64,000 bases of DNA from an uncultured Eudoraea sp. (lineage in GTDB: Bacteria > Bacteroidota > Bacteroidia > Flavobacteriales > Flavobacteriaceae): the NCBI RefSeq assembly GCF_947490415.1, contig NZ_CANLGX010000002.1, positions 248,001-312,000 on the forward strand, given 5' to 3'. Under the pieces are notes generated by a model. It searched no databases, was not told where the DNA came from, and worked only from the letters and a program-made list of their open reading frames with translations. This document shows, piece by piece, positions 18,799-27,562 of this stretch (the first letter of the stretch is position 1; every line of letters starts with the position of its first letter). The translations under genes were made by a program, and so were the position numbers.

Positions 18799-20283
18799 TT
18801 ATGAGGAGACACTAAAAGTTGTGCCCTCTTTGCTGTCTTTTAGCTGAACACCTAGGGCTGCTAGCTGGTCCCTTATCTTATCAGATGTACCAAAATCTTT
18901 ATTGGCACGGGCTTCATTGCGCAATTCAATGAGTAATTCTACCACACCCGATAACTTTTCTGAATCCTTTCCACTATCATTTTTGTTCTCCAGGCCAAGT
19001 ACGTCAAATACAAAACTATTCATGGTCTCAATGAGAATTTTTTTATCCTCTTCAGAAAGCTGTTCTTTTCCTTCTTTTATAAGGTTGATATGTTTAACTC
19101 CTTCAAAAAGGTTTGCAATTAGAATGGGGGTATTAAAATCGTCATTCATTGCATCATAACACTTTTGCCTCCATTCCTTAATATCAAAATCTGAATTAGC
19201 ACCGGTATTTAAACCGTCCAGACCCGTAATTGCTTCCATAAGCCTTTGATACCCTTTTTCTGAGGCAAGCAGGGCTTCATTGCTTAAATCGAGAATACTG
19301 GTATAATGTGCCTGCATCATAAAAAAGCGCACGACAGAAGGAGAAAATGCTTTGCTAAGTATGCTATTATTGCCGGTAAAGATCTCATTCGGGAGAATAT
19401 TATTCCCGGTAGATTTTGCCATTTTTTTACCATTTAAGGTAAGCATATTGGCATGCAACCAATATTTTACAGGAGAATGACCATTACTGGCCTCTGCCTG
19501 GGCTATTTCGCATTCGTGATGAGGAAATTTAAGATCCATCCCACCGCCGTGAATGTCAAAATTCTCACCAAGATATTTTGTGCTCATCGCCGTGCATTCA
19601 AGATGCCATCCCGGAAAACCATCTCCCCATGGAGAAGGCCATCGCATAATATGTTGTGGTTCAGCCTTTTTCCATAAAGCAAAATCCTGAGGGTTTTTCT
19701 TTTCGTCCTGAGCCGCGAGTTCCCGTGTATTTGAGATCATGTCTTCCAGCTTTCTGCCACTCAGTTTGCCGTATTCATAATCTTCATTAAACTTCTTAAC
19801 ATCAAAGTAGACAGAATCGTTAATTTCGTAGGCATAGCCTTTGTCCAGGATCTCCTTAATGATCTCTATTTGCTCAATAATATGACCTGTTGCTGTTGGT
19901 TCAATACTGGGAGGTAAAAAGTTGAATTTTTGAAGGATATTGTGAAAATCAACAGTATAGCGCTGGACGACTTCCATGGGCTCTATTTGTTCCAACCGTG
20001 CTTTTTTTGCAATTTTATCTTCCCCTTGATCAGCATCGTCTTCCAAATGACCGGCATCTGTAATATTCCTTACATAACGCACCTTGTACCCCAAATGCCT
20101 GAGGTATCGAAAGATCATATCAAACGACATAAAAGTTCTGCAGTTTCCCAGATGTACATTACTGTATACCGTGGGACCGCATACATACATACCTACATGC
20201 CCTTCATTAATTGGTTCAAATAGTTCTTTGGTACTGGAAAGGGAATTGTAGACTTTAAGGTGTTGAGTTTTATACAATTGCAT
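18799..20283 (-). CDS. cysS: Cysteinyl-tRNA synthetase
   Basis: Class I aminoacyl-tRNA synthetase charging tRNA-Cys. I start at Met 20283 (494 residues, [15 protein letters not shown]), five codons inside the longest frame, because the family begins there. It carries the zinc-site cysteine in MYVCGPTVY, the HIGH variant HLGN, a zinc-binding [10 protein letters not shown] and [14 protein letters not shown], and the KMSKS loop as KMAKSTGN, a variant normal in Bacteroidota. It ends with the DALR-type helical domain. It lies 15 bases downstream of folE, so the two are cotranscribed. Confidence 0.96.
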   Translation of the reverse strand: MQLYKTQHLKVYNSLSSTKELFEPINEGHVGMYVCGPTVYSNVHLGNCRTFMSFDMIFRYLRHLGYKVRYVRNITDAGHLEDDADQGEDKIAKKARLEQIEPMEVVQRYTVDFHNILQKFNFLPPSIEPTATGHIIEQIEIIKEILDKGYAYEINDSVYFDVKKFNEDYEYGKLSGRKLEDMISNTRELAAQDEKKNPQDFALWKKAEPQHIMRWPSPWGDGFPGWHLECTAMSTKYLGENFDIHGGGMDLKFPHHECEIAQAEASNGHSPVKYWLHANMLTLNGKKMAKSTGNNILPNEIFTGNNSILSKAFSPSVVRFFMMQAHYTSILDLSNEALLASEKGYQRLMEAITGLDGLNTGANSDFDIKEWRQKCYDAMNDDFNTPILIANLFEGVKHINLIKEGKEQLSEEDKKILIETMNSFVFDVLGLENKNDSGKDSEKLSGVVELLIELRNEARANKDFGTSDKIRDQLAALGVQLKDSKEGTTFSVSS

Positions 20284-20298
20284 TGTTGCTATATACAA

Positions 20299-20979
20299 TT
20301 AGAAATTTGTCTCCATGTTGATGTAATCCAAAAACTCGCGTCTGGTGGCCTCTTCTTTAAATTTACCACCGTATTCTGCAGTTACAGTGCTACTATCCAC
20401 ATCGCGTATTCCACGAGAATTTACACACAAATGTTTAGCGTCTATAACGCAGGCAACATCTTTGGTGCCTAATACAGCCTGAAGTTCTTTTACGATTTGA
20501 ATATTAAGTCGTTCCTGTACTTGTGGCCTTTTGGCAAAATAATCAACTATCCTGTTCATCTTGGAAAGTCCAACTACCGTGCCTTTTGAAATGTAAGCTA
20601 TATGTGCCCTGCCAACAATTGGAAGTAGATGGTGCTCACAGGTAGAATAAACTGTTATATTTTTTTCCACCAACATTTCCCCGTATTTGTATTTATTCTC
20701 AAACGTAGAAGATTTCGGTTTTTTCTTTGGCTCTAAGCCTCCAAAGAGTTCTTTCACATACATTTTAGCCACCCTGTCCGGTGTGCCACTTAAACTATCG
20801 TCTTCCATGTCGAGGCCCAGCGTAAGCATAATTTCCCTGACGTTTTCACGAATGCGCTCAATTTTTTCTTCCTCACTTAAAACAAACGCATCTTTTCTCA
20901 TTGGGGTTTGTTCAGACGAGGATTCATGATCGTTTCCTAAGTCTTCAAAATGTTCTTCCAATGTACTGTCTAATTTCAT
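20299..20979 (-). CDS. folE: GTP cyclohydrolase I
   Basis: Converts GTP to 7,8-dihydroneopterin triphosphate, the first step of folate (and queuosine-type) pterin synthesis; folP lies at 37 kb. The preferred start is Met 20979 (226 residues, MKLDSTLEEHFEDLG). The longer frame to 21081 is excluded because a promoter element lies inside it. The catalytic core has the zinc ligands in STCEHHLLP and HLCVNSRG, plus GTPDRVAKMYV and GLSKMNRIVDYFAKRPQVQE. The N-terminus has an acidic, poorly conserved extension of about 40 residues. First gene of the minus-strand run with cysS. Confidence 0.95.
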   Translation of the reverse strand: MKLDSTLEEHFEDLGNDHESSSEQTPMRKDAFVLSEEEKIERIRENVREIMLTLGLDMEDDSLSGTPDRVAKMYVKELFGGLEPKKKPKSSTFENKYKYGEMLVEKNITVYSTCEHHLLPIVGRAHIAYISKGTVVGLSKMNRIVDYFAKRPQVQERLNIQIVKELQAVLGTKDVACVIDAKHLCVNSRGIRDVDSSTVTAEYGGKFKEEATRREFLDYINMETNF

Positions 20980-21002
20980 CCGGATACCTCTTTTTGGAAA
21001 GG

Positions 21003-21010
21003 CAAAGATA
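21003..21010 (-). promoter_or_regulatory. -7 promoter element of folE
   Basis: On the minus strand it reads TATCTTTG, a full TAnnTTTG match. Transcription would start near 20997, giving a leader of about 18 bases to the ATG at 20979. No TTG is visible at the usual upstream distance. Confidence 0.6.
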
Positions 21011-21116
21011 TACATAATATGCCACTTTATAGCCTGTTTAGGGCGATACACAACATAAATTAGTGTTAAGGGGATGGACAAGGTATTTTTATAAATTCCA
21101 AATCGTATGCCTGTTT

Positions 21117-22922
21117 ATGAAAGGTAAAAGCTTAATATTCTGTTTTTTAACAATTCTTGGGACCTGTTCACTTATGGCCCAGGTAGCGGCTGATTGCAGC
21201 AATGCTGTGCCTATATGCAATAATACTCCGGTTAATGGGGGTACACAAGGATATGGCGTAGATGATTTTAATGGAGCGGCAAGGAGTGGCTGTCTGGAAC
21301 AGGCAATAACTGGGACGATAGAGTCTAATTCTGCCTGGTATCGTTTTCGAACATCGGCATCCGGACAATTAGGGTTTAATATAGGTTTTGATGCCTCCGA
21401 GGACTGGGATTTTGCCTTATACCGGGCAACAGACTGCAGCAGTTTGGGAGACCCCGTCCGTTGTAACTTCTTTGATAACAGTGATGCGGAAACATTTATG
21501 GGAGTAGGGGAAGACCCTACGGGAAATACAACCACGGTGCTTTATGAAGATTGGTTACAGGTAATGCCCGGAGAGGATTACTATTTAATGATCAATAACT
21601 ATAGCAACATTAATTCGGGTTTTTCAATACAGTTTTCTGGAGATATTTTTATTACTAACCCTTACGATGCGCTGGATTGCGCCATTATAAATAACCTTCT
21701 GGGACCTCCCCTGGCAGCATGTGATAATGAGAACGTTATTCTCGATGCAACCACGACCAATGCTTTAAGCTATACCTGGTATAGTGACACAGGATCAGGT
21801 TTTCAAATAATTGCAGGTGAAACAGGTCCAACGCTGCAGGTGCTCGTTTCTGCGATGTACAGGGTGGAAGTGATTACTACAACCATGACAAATATAATAA
21901 GCGATGTTCAGGTGGCTTTTAATGCATCACCTATAACAAATCCTGTCTCAGATGAAATAGTTTGTTCAGAATCTGCGGAATTTGATTTAACTCAAAAGGA
22001 TAGTCAGGCCCTCGGTACTCAGGATCCTACCGCTTTCATGGTTACCTACCATAGTTCACTAAATGACGCTATTCTTGGTGTAAATTCATTAATATCACCA
22101 TATCCGTTAAGTATAGGAACTGAATCCGTTTATGTTCGTACCACCTCATTAGCCAATCCGGTATGTTATGATGCTTCTGAGCAGTTTCAGTTGAGTGTTG
22201 TAGCGACTCCTGTTTTAAGCTTTGCTACAGAGGTTTTTATATGCGAAGATTCGGCAGGTGTAATTATAGGTGAAACTATCCCTAACTCTCAATACACATA
22301 TTCCTGGGACACAGGAGAATCAACTCCCAGCATCACGATCTCTCAGGCAGGAACTTATTCCTTAACGGTGACTAATAATCAATTGGGCGAATCCTGTTCG
22401 GCCACCAGTATTATCACAGTTGTTGTTTCCGAAACTCCGGAAATTACGGACGTTATTATAGATGACCTGCAAAACAACAATACTGTTGAAATCGTTACAG
22501 ATGTGGTAGGCAGCTTTGAATATCAACTGGACAATGGTGTATTTCAGGCAAGTAATATCTTCACAAATGTCCCACCAGGAGTGCATACGGTTACCATTAA
22601 TGATCTGAATGGTTGTGGTTCTGTAACGGAGACCATTACCGTAGTTGGATTTCCTAGTTTTTTTACGCCTAATGGTGACGGAACTAACGATTATTGGCAT
22701 ATTTTGGGAGTTTCCAATCTGGAAGACCCAATGGTTTATGTATATGACAGATACGGGAAACTCTTAAAACAGTTAGATGACAGCACACTGGGTTGGGACG
22801 GTACCTTTAATGGCAGGGAATTACCATCTTCAGATTATTGGTTTAAACTTACCTATACGGACATACAAGGCCAGCGTGTTGAAGCCAGGTATATAAATAA
22901 TCATTTTGCATTAAAAAGATAA
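21117..22922 (+). CDS. Secreted protein with T9SS type-B C-terminal sorting domain
   Basis: A 601-residue exported protein starting at Met 21117 (MKGKSLIF, signal peptide ending near LMAQVAA). The N-terminal domain (about 25-190) begins DCSNAVPICNNTPVNGG and has paired cysteines. Ig-like or adhesion-type repeats follow. The last 90 residues are the gliding-motility-associated C-terminal domain: FFTPNGDGTNDYWHI, YDRYGKLLKQL and GWDGTFNGRELPSSDYWFKL, which directs export by the type IX system and cell-surface attachment. Function is probably adhesion or surface structure, by family analogy. The ORF can be read from 21063, but that would precede the signal peptide. Paralogue of the next gene. 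Confidence 0.85.
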   Translation: MKGKSLIFCFLTILGTCSLMAQVAADCSNAVPICNNTPVNGGTQGYGVDDFNGAARSGCLEQAITGTIESNSAWYRFRTSASGQLGFNIGFDASEDWDFALYRATDCSSLGDPVRCNFFDNSDAETFMGVGEDPTGNTTTVLYEDWLQVMPGEDYYLMINNYSNINSGFSIQFSGDIFITNPYDALDCAIINNLLGPPLAACDNENVILDATTTNALSYTWYSDTGSGFQIIAGETGPTLQVLVSAMYRVEVITTTMTNIISDVQVAFNASPITNPVSDEIVCSESAEFDLTQKDSQALGTQDPTAFMVTYHSSLNDAILGVNSLISPYPLSIGTESVYVRTTSLANPVCYDASEQFQLSVVATPVLSFATEVFICEDSAGVIIGETIPNSQYTYSWDTGESTPSITISQAGTYSLTVTNNQLGESCSATSIITVVVSETPEITDVIIDDLQNNNTVEIVTDVVGSFEYQLDNGVFQASNIFTNVPPGVHTVTINDLNGCGSVTETITVVGFPSFFTPNGDGTNDYWHILGVSNLEDPMVYVYDRYGKLLKQLDDSTLGWDGTFNGRELPSSDYWFKLTYTDIQGQRVEARYINNHFALKR

Positions 22923-23049
22923 TTTTTTTTCTTTTTTAGGTTGCTGTCCGTTCGTCAATAAAGTATAGAAAAACTTCGGCAAAACATACTAAAATTTAGA
23001 CCATGGAGTTATAGTATTGATTATATGTATAAAATTAGCCCCATAATCT

Positions 23050-24477
23050 ATGCGAACACTTGTTAGCTTCCTGTGCTGTATGCTCCTTTTCTCTATTGGA
23101 GTTAAAGCACAGAACTCAGCAGATTGCCGCAATGCTATTCCTGTTTGTGCCGATGCGCCTATTCTATCCTTGACGGATGGTCTTGGCGATATTGAAGATT
23201 TTGATCCTGATGTTATCAGGCAGACCGGTTGCCTGGAAAAAGGAAGTGTAAGTTCTGCCAATATTGAAAACAACACATCCTGGTATGTATTCAGGGCAGG
23301 AACAGACGGTCAGATTGGTTTTGATATAGAAGCGTTACCTGCACTTGGTACTACAATAACCTCAGAATATGATTTTGCTTTATACGGACCAGACACAGAT
23401 TGTGCAGATATAAGTAATGGAACGGCACAACCCATTAGATGCAATTACGAAGTAAATAGCACAAACTTTACCGGGGTAGGAGTTAATCCGGAAAATGGTC
23501 AGGAAGGAGCACCACCTTTAACCGCCAACCAAAATACCTATGATGAATGGATAGATGTTACTGCCGGAGAAGTCTATTACCTTCTGATCAACAATTTCAA
23601 TACTAACTTTGATGGAAATCCTGAGCCTTTTTCTTTGACCTTTACAGGTAGTTCTGTTGACGCAGATCAGAATACAGCGCTTGACTGTACGCTTAGGGAT
23701 GAATTTTTAGGACTCGATATTATTGCCTGCGAAGGTGATCCTGATATAACTTTAACCGCTTTAAATTCGCCGGCGGGCCCCGATATTGACACAGTCACGT
23801 GGACGGTCGATTACGATGATGACGGTACTATAGATGCAACCCTGCCAGGCACAGGCCCACTTGGCGCAGAGTTGATAGTAAGCAGCCCAACCTCAGGGAG
23901 GTACTTTGTTTCAATATTAACTACACTTGCCACTACTATAACAGATGATATTTTAATTACATATTATGGAATTCCGGTTTTGTTACCGGACCCGGATGGG
24001 ATAGTCATTTTAGACGACTTATCTGACAGTAATAATGTGGAGTTTTTTGTTGATGGCGATGGAGATTATGAGTATGCCATAAACGGTGGGGAATTTCAGG
24101 ATGAATCTGTATTTCTGGATGTCCCTCCAGGATTTAATACTGTAATAATAAATGATAAAAATGGATGTGGAACCACAGAGCCCATTGAATTTTTAGTAGT
24201 GGGATACCCTAAGTTTTTTACACCCAACGGAGATGGTATCCACGATGCATGGAATATTAGGGGAATTGAGACACTTACAAATCCCGTAGTTTTTATTTTT
24301 GACCGCTATGGCAAATTATTAAAACAACTAGACCAAAGTACAATAGGGTGGGACGGTACTTTTAACGGCCGGCCCATGCCCTCATCCGATTATTGGTTCC
24401 GCCTTGAGTATGCCCGCGATGAAGACGGGGTGCAGGTGGCCAATACGATAAGGACTCATTTTTCACTTGTGAGATAA
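23050..24477 (+). CDS. Secreted protein with T9SS type-B sorting domain, paralogue
   Basis: A 475-residue paralogue of the preceding gene with the same plan: signal peptide (MRTLVSFLCCMLLFS, cleavage near KAQ), an N-terminal domain beginning SADCRNAIPVCADAP with WYVFRAGTDGQIGFDI, an Asp-rich middle (VDYDDDGTIDA) that could bind calcium, and a C-terminal sorting domain FFTPNGDGIHDAWNI, FDRYGKLLKQLDQST, GWDGTFNGRPMPSSDYWFRL. It lacks most of the middle repeats of the first copy. The two genes are 127 bases apart, and a strong bidirectional terminator ends the pair. Confidence 0.85.
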   Translation: MRTLVSFLCCMLLFSIGVKAQNSADCRNAIPVCADAPILSLTDGLGDIEDFDPDVIRQTGCLEKGSVSSANIENNTSWYVFRAGTDGQIGFDIEALPALGTTITSEYDFALYGPDTDCADISNGTAQPIRCNYEVNSTNFTGVGVNPENGQEGAPPLTANQNTYDEWIDVTAGEVYYLLINNFNTNFDGNPEPFSLTFTGSSVDADQNTALDCTLRDEFLGLDIIACEGDPDITLTALNSPAGPDIDTVTWTVDYDDDGTIDATLPGTGPLGAELIVSSPTSGRYFVSILTTLATTITDDILITYYGIPVLLPDPDGIVILDDLSDSNNVEFFVDGDGDYEYAINGGEFQDESVFLDVPPGFNTVIINDKNGCGTTEPIEFLVVGYPKFFTPNGDGIHDAWNIRGIETLTNPVVFIFDRYGKLLKQLDQSTIGWDGTFNGRPMPSSDYWFRLEYARDEDGVQVANTIRTHFSLVR

Positions 24478-24511
24478 AAAAAAGCCCTGAGATATCTCAG
24501 GGCTTTTTTTT
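24475..24511. terminator. Bidirectional terminator between convergent genes
   Basis: AAAGCCCTGAGATATCTCAGGGCTTT is symmetric (arms AAAGCCCTGAGAT and ATCTCAGGGCTTT), flanked by an A-tract on one side and T-tract on the other. It can terminate both the T9SS gene and the minus-strand outer-membrane gene. Confidence 0.9.
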
Positions 24512-24523
24512 ATCTATTTAAGC

Positions 24524-26038
24524 TTAGAAATTAATGGTGTATCCGAAGCTATAATTATTCATAATTCCATTGACACTTGCCGGTGTCGATATTCCTACAT
24601 CAGCAAGTTGAACATTAGCATCTCTCTCAGATCTGCTATAGGTAAAGTCTATTCTACTGCCTCCGAAGTTATAACCTAAACCTGCCGAAAATCCATTTAA
24701 ATCGCTTATAGTGATTTTATTTGCATAAGGACTTTGTTCATAACGATAACCGCCACGCAGACTTAATTGTTTTATACGGTATTCGCCTCCAATTCTAAAA
24801 GTAGATACCGCAGTAAGTTCTCTGCCAATCTGTGAATTAACTGTAGAAAAACTAGCATCTGATGTAGGGCGTAATTCGGCATTAGACATATCCTGATAAC
24901 TGTAATCAAAACTTAAAAGGCCATTGGGGCCAAATACAAGAGCCATACTTCCATTAAACTTGCCGGGAGTCTTTACTTTATACCTTGGGAAAAGATTTAC
25001 AATGTTGAAATCTATAAATCTTATATCCGGATTTTTTACAGGAGAATCCGAATTAATTCTTTGTGAAAAATCATCTGTTAAATCATACCATGTAGCGGAT
25101 TGATAACTTCCTCCCAGTCTTATATATTTATTCAATTTTGCGATGACCCCCAAGTTGAAGGAAAATGCCTGACCCCTTGAGACAAGTAGGTTGTCAAAAT
25201 TTATAGATTGAATTTCTGAAGCTGTATCAAAACCGCTCTCGCTTAACTGAGTGTATTTCTCATAATAAATACTATGAAAATTCAGAGAAGCGCCCATATA
25301 TAGAAAATCCTTGTATTGAGTGCCAAAATTCATAGTGAACTTGCTGTTATACCCTCTTGTCGACTGTAAAAATTCCTGATTTACGGTGTTGTATTGAGCA
25401 TTAGATATGTATTCGGTATTATTGTCATCATCAAAATCTACCGGATCAATTACCCCAGCCTGAAAACCTAAAAACGCCTGCTGTGATCCAAAACCAAGAC
25501 TACTCCCTATATCAAGGTAGGCCTCTTCAATTAACTCACCATCCTGAACAAATAAAGGGCCCAACGGCTGGCCCTGAGCATAAGCAAGAAAGTAATTGTC
25601 TATACCTTCATTACCATTCCCGGAGGCAAAAAACTGATTGCTAAAATTATTTACCAGATCATAGTTAAAAGCTAAGGAGTATTTCCTCCAATCAGAATTT
25701 TTATCGTAATTTTTAAATACCATAACACCCCCTACCTGATTAATTTTGAATGAATTAAGTCGGGTGCCACTTGTTCTCCCAAAGTAGGTTGCATCGTTAT
25801 TACGATTGTAGTTTGTTCCGGTCATCGTAAACTGACTATTATTGAAAACCGCTGATCCGGCGGGATTGATATTCAATGCCGAAAGATCACCCCCAAGAGC
25901 TCCAAAAGCGCCACTTAAGCCCTGAAAGCGTGTTGTTCCATGAGTGTTTTCAATACTATATCTGAGTACGTCATCAATATTCTGTGCACTTGCAGCCCCA
26001 CATATCAATACCAGGATGAAAAATATATTTCTTTTCAT
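24524..26038 (-). CDS. Outer-membrane transport protein, OmpP1/FadL-like
   Basis: A 504-residue outer-membrane beta-barrel. The signal peptide is residues 1-18 (ending ASAQN). The mature start has RYSIENTHGTTRFQGLSGAF and a GGDLSALNINPAGSAVF stretch; the motif Gxxxxx-NPAG is the mark of the FadL/TodX group that carries hydrophobic compounds across the outer membrane. Many following amphipathic strands end in an aromatic (NYSFGYTINF), the normal barrel insertion signal. A neighbour-based substrate is not evident. It is followed, 33 bases upstream, by the low-complexity lipoprotein gene on the same strand, so the two may be cotranscribed. Confidence 0.8.
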   Translation of the reverse strand: MKRNIFFILVLICGAASAQNIDDVLRYSIENTHGTTRFQGLSGAFGALGGDLSALNINPAGSAVFNNSQFTMTGTNYNRNNDATYFGRTSGTRLNSFKINQVGGVMVFKNYDKNSDWRKYSLAFNYDLVNNFSNQFFASGNGNEGIDNYFLAYAQGQPLGPLFVQDGELIEEAYLDIGSSLGFGSQQAFLGFQAGVIDPVDFDDDNNTEYISNAQYNTVNQEFLQSTRGYNSKFTMNFGTQYKDFLYMGASLNFHSIYYEKYTQLSESGFDTASEIQSINFDNLLVSRGQAFSFNLGVIAKLNKYIRLGGSYQSATWYDLTDDFSQRINSDSPVKNPDIRFIDFNIVNLFPRYKVKTPGKFNGSMALVFGPNGLLSFDYSYQDMSNAELRPTSDASFSTVNSQIGRELTAVSTFRIGGEYRIKQLSLRGGYRYEQSPYANKITISDLNGFSAGLGYNFGGSRIDFTYSRSERDANVQLADVGISTPASVNGIMNNYSFGYTINF

Positions 26039-26071
26039 TTTATAAAAATTTAATTCTACTGATTTTTGGAA

Positions 26072-27466
26072 TTATTGTCTGCTGCCCCTGCTTCCTGAAG
26101 ATCTTGAAGATCCGCCTGAACTTCTACCGCCTCCGCCTGAACTTCTCATACTGCCACCGGAACTTCTCATGCTTCCTGAAGATCGTGAAGATCCGCCTGA
26201 ACTTCTATAGCCAGATGAGCTTCCGGAACTTCTGGACCCCGAACTTCTATAGCCAGATGAGCTTCCAGAACTTCTGGACCCTGAACTTCTATAGCTACCT
26301 GAGCTTCTAGATCCAGAACTTCTTCCGGAACTATAGCCGGAGGTTCTTGGCATAGAGGAAGACGACCTGGAATAACCAGAACTTCTTTGAGTGGAATTTC
26401 CATAAGCCCTTCTTGCTGTATTTGATCTACTGGTAGCGCCTCTGCTATAGGTGTTGTTGCCTTGAGAATATCTTCGGTAAGTATTGCTGTTTCGTGCGCT
26501 ACTTGAATATCCCGGAACAGATCGGGTACTTCTGCTGGATCTGTATGCCCTGTTTCTATTTATGGCATCAGCACTAACTGTTCTTCTTACCGTTGTGCCT
26601 GATCTATTTGCACTGGAACTTCGTGCTGAGGAAGCAGCTCTGCTTTTGCCTGTTCTTGAAATATTAGACCTGGAACTTGAAGCTGTTCTTCCATTTCCGC
26701 TGGTCAAACTAGACCTTCCTCTGCCTGATGTGAGATTAGATCTTCCTCTTAATGAATTTGAAGTTAAAGCATTCGTATAATTATTGCTGTAATAACCTCT
26801 CCTGCTACTGTTGTATGAATATCTTCCATAACCATAGTAAGGATAGCCCCAACCATAGCCTGGATAGCCCCAACCATAACCAGGATAGCCCCAACCATAG
26901 CCAGGATAGCCCCAGCCCCAGCCCCAGCCCCAGGAAGGACCCCAATAACCACCCCAGCCCCAACCAGGATAGCCCCAGCCCCAGGCAGGATAGCCCCAGC
27001 CCCAGCCGGAATAGCCCCAGCCAAAGCCTATACCAACACCACCCCAACCCCAACCGGCGCCGTTGTAGTTATTAATAGTGACATTGGATGGATTATCACC
27101 CCATCCGGCGTATCCTTCGTAATCATTATAACCTTGATAATAATTTCCTTCCGGTACAACTGCAAGACTATCATTTACTACATCTCCTCCGTAATAGTCA
27201 TCTACATCAGTAAAGACTTCGTCTTCCATGAATTCATCTATTTGATCCGCCTTCTGGCCAAAATAATCACCATAAATACCATCACCCTGCTGTTGTGCGG
27301 GCTGTTGTTTTTTCTTTGTATAGACCTGTTGGGTCCCTTCAGCATAGATACCATCATTATCATAATAGGAAGCCTCCTGATAGGAACCACAGGAAACCAA
27401 TAATATGCCTGCAAAAAGGAGCGTTGCAGCCATTATTACTTTAGGGAGGGGTAGAGATTGTATCAT
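26072..27466 (-). CDS. Low-complexity lipoprotein (Gly/Trp/Tyr and Ser/Arg repeats)
   Basis: A 464-residue lipoprotein with a signal peptide (MIQSLPLPKVIMAA) and lipobox LVSC (Cys26). An acidic N-terminal part with Tyr/Asp (to about 125) is followed by a Gly-Trp-Tyr-Pro block of about 90 residues (unit GYGWGYP) and then about 240 residues dominated by Ser, Arg and Gly (unit RSSGSRSSGSSSGY). No enzymatic motif is visible. Bacteroidota genomes often carry such a protein near proS, but the function is unknown. Aromatic-glycine plus Arg/Ser composition resembles sticky, possibly disordered surface proteins; that is inference. Two blocks of DNA repeats (21 and 42 bp) encode the repeats. Confidence 0.75.
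   Translation of the reverse strand: MIQSLPLPKVIMAATLLFAGILLVSCGSYQEASYYDNDGIYAEGTQQVYTKKKQQPAQQQGDGIYGDYFGQKADQIDEFMEDEVFTDVDDYYGGDVVNDSLAVVPEGNYYQGYNDYEGYAGWGDNPSNVTINNYNGAGWGWGGVGIGFGWGYSGWGWGYPAWGWGYPGWGWGGYWGPSWGWGWGWGYPGYGWGYPGYGWGYPGYGWGYPYYGYGRYSYNSSRRGYYSNNYTNALTSNSLRGRSNLTSGRGRSSLTSGNGRTASSSRSNISRTGKSRAASSARSSSANRSGTTVRRTVSADAINRNRAYRSSRSTRSVPGYSSSARNSNTYRRYSQGNNTYSRGATSRSNTARRAYGNSTQRSSGYSRSSSSMPRTSGYSSGRSSGSRSSGSYRSSGSRSSGSSSGYRSSGSRSSGSSSGYRSSGGSSRSSGSMRSSGGSMRSSGGGGRSSGGSSRSSGSRGSRQ
26201..26326 (-). repeat. 42-bp tandem repeat coding for RSSGSRSSGSSSGY units
   Basis: Unit starts at 26201, 26243 and 26285 give a period of exactly 42 bp. The first two units are nearly identical and the third diverges towards the end. 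The repeat lies within the Ser/Arg-rich part of the low-complexity lipoprotein; it is in frame, so length changes keep the protein open. Confidence 0.8.
26841..26924 (-). repeat. 21-bp tandem repeat coding for GYGWGYP units
   Basis: Four units start at 26841, 26862, 26883 and 26904, each beginning GGATAGCCCC on the plus strand. Further degenerate copies of AGCCCCAGCCCC continue to about 27020. The period is a multiple of three and encodes the Gly/Trp/Tyr block. Confidence 0.8.
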
Positions 27467-27497
27467 CGCTTTAAATTTATATTGTTGAACATTCTAA

Positions 27498-27523
27498 AAA
27501 TAGTTAGTTTTACCGAACTATTT
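27498..27523. promoter_or_regulatory. Dyad-symmetric possible operator between divergent genes
   Basis: AAATAGTT (27498-27505) and AACTATTT (27516-27523) form a perfect 8-base inverted repeat with a 10-base spacer, in the 96-base gap between the divergent low-complexity lipoprotein gene and proS. There is no T-run, so it is not a typical terminator. A regulator binding site is possible but unproven. Confidence 0.4.
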
Positions 27524-27562
27524 CGATAATAAGGACACAAGATTTGTGCCAAAGTATATTTG

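Noticed and set aside
21089-21535. 148-codon minus-strand ORF opposite the first T9SS gene
   Set aside because: The plus-strand frame has a clear signal peptide and domain structure; the antisense frame has none.
26841-26924. Regular 21-bp repeats resembling a CRISPR array
   Set aside because: There are no unique spacers; the units follow each other directly and encode a repeating peptide in frame.
27555-27562. TATATTTG directly before the proS ATG, looking like a -7 promoter element
   Set aside because: Transcription would start inside the coding sequence and remove the conserved N-terminus of ProS, and no TTG lies at the right distance. I treat it as chance.
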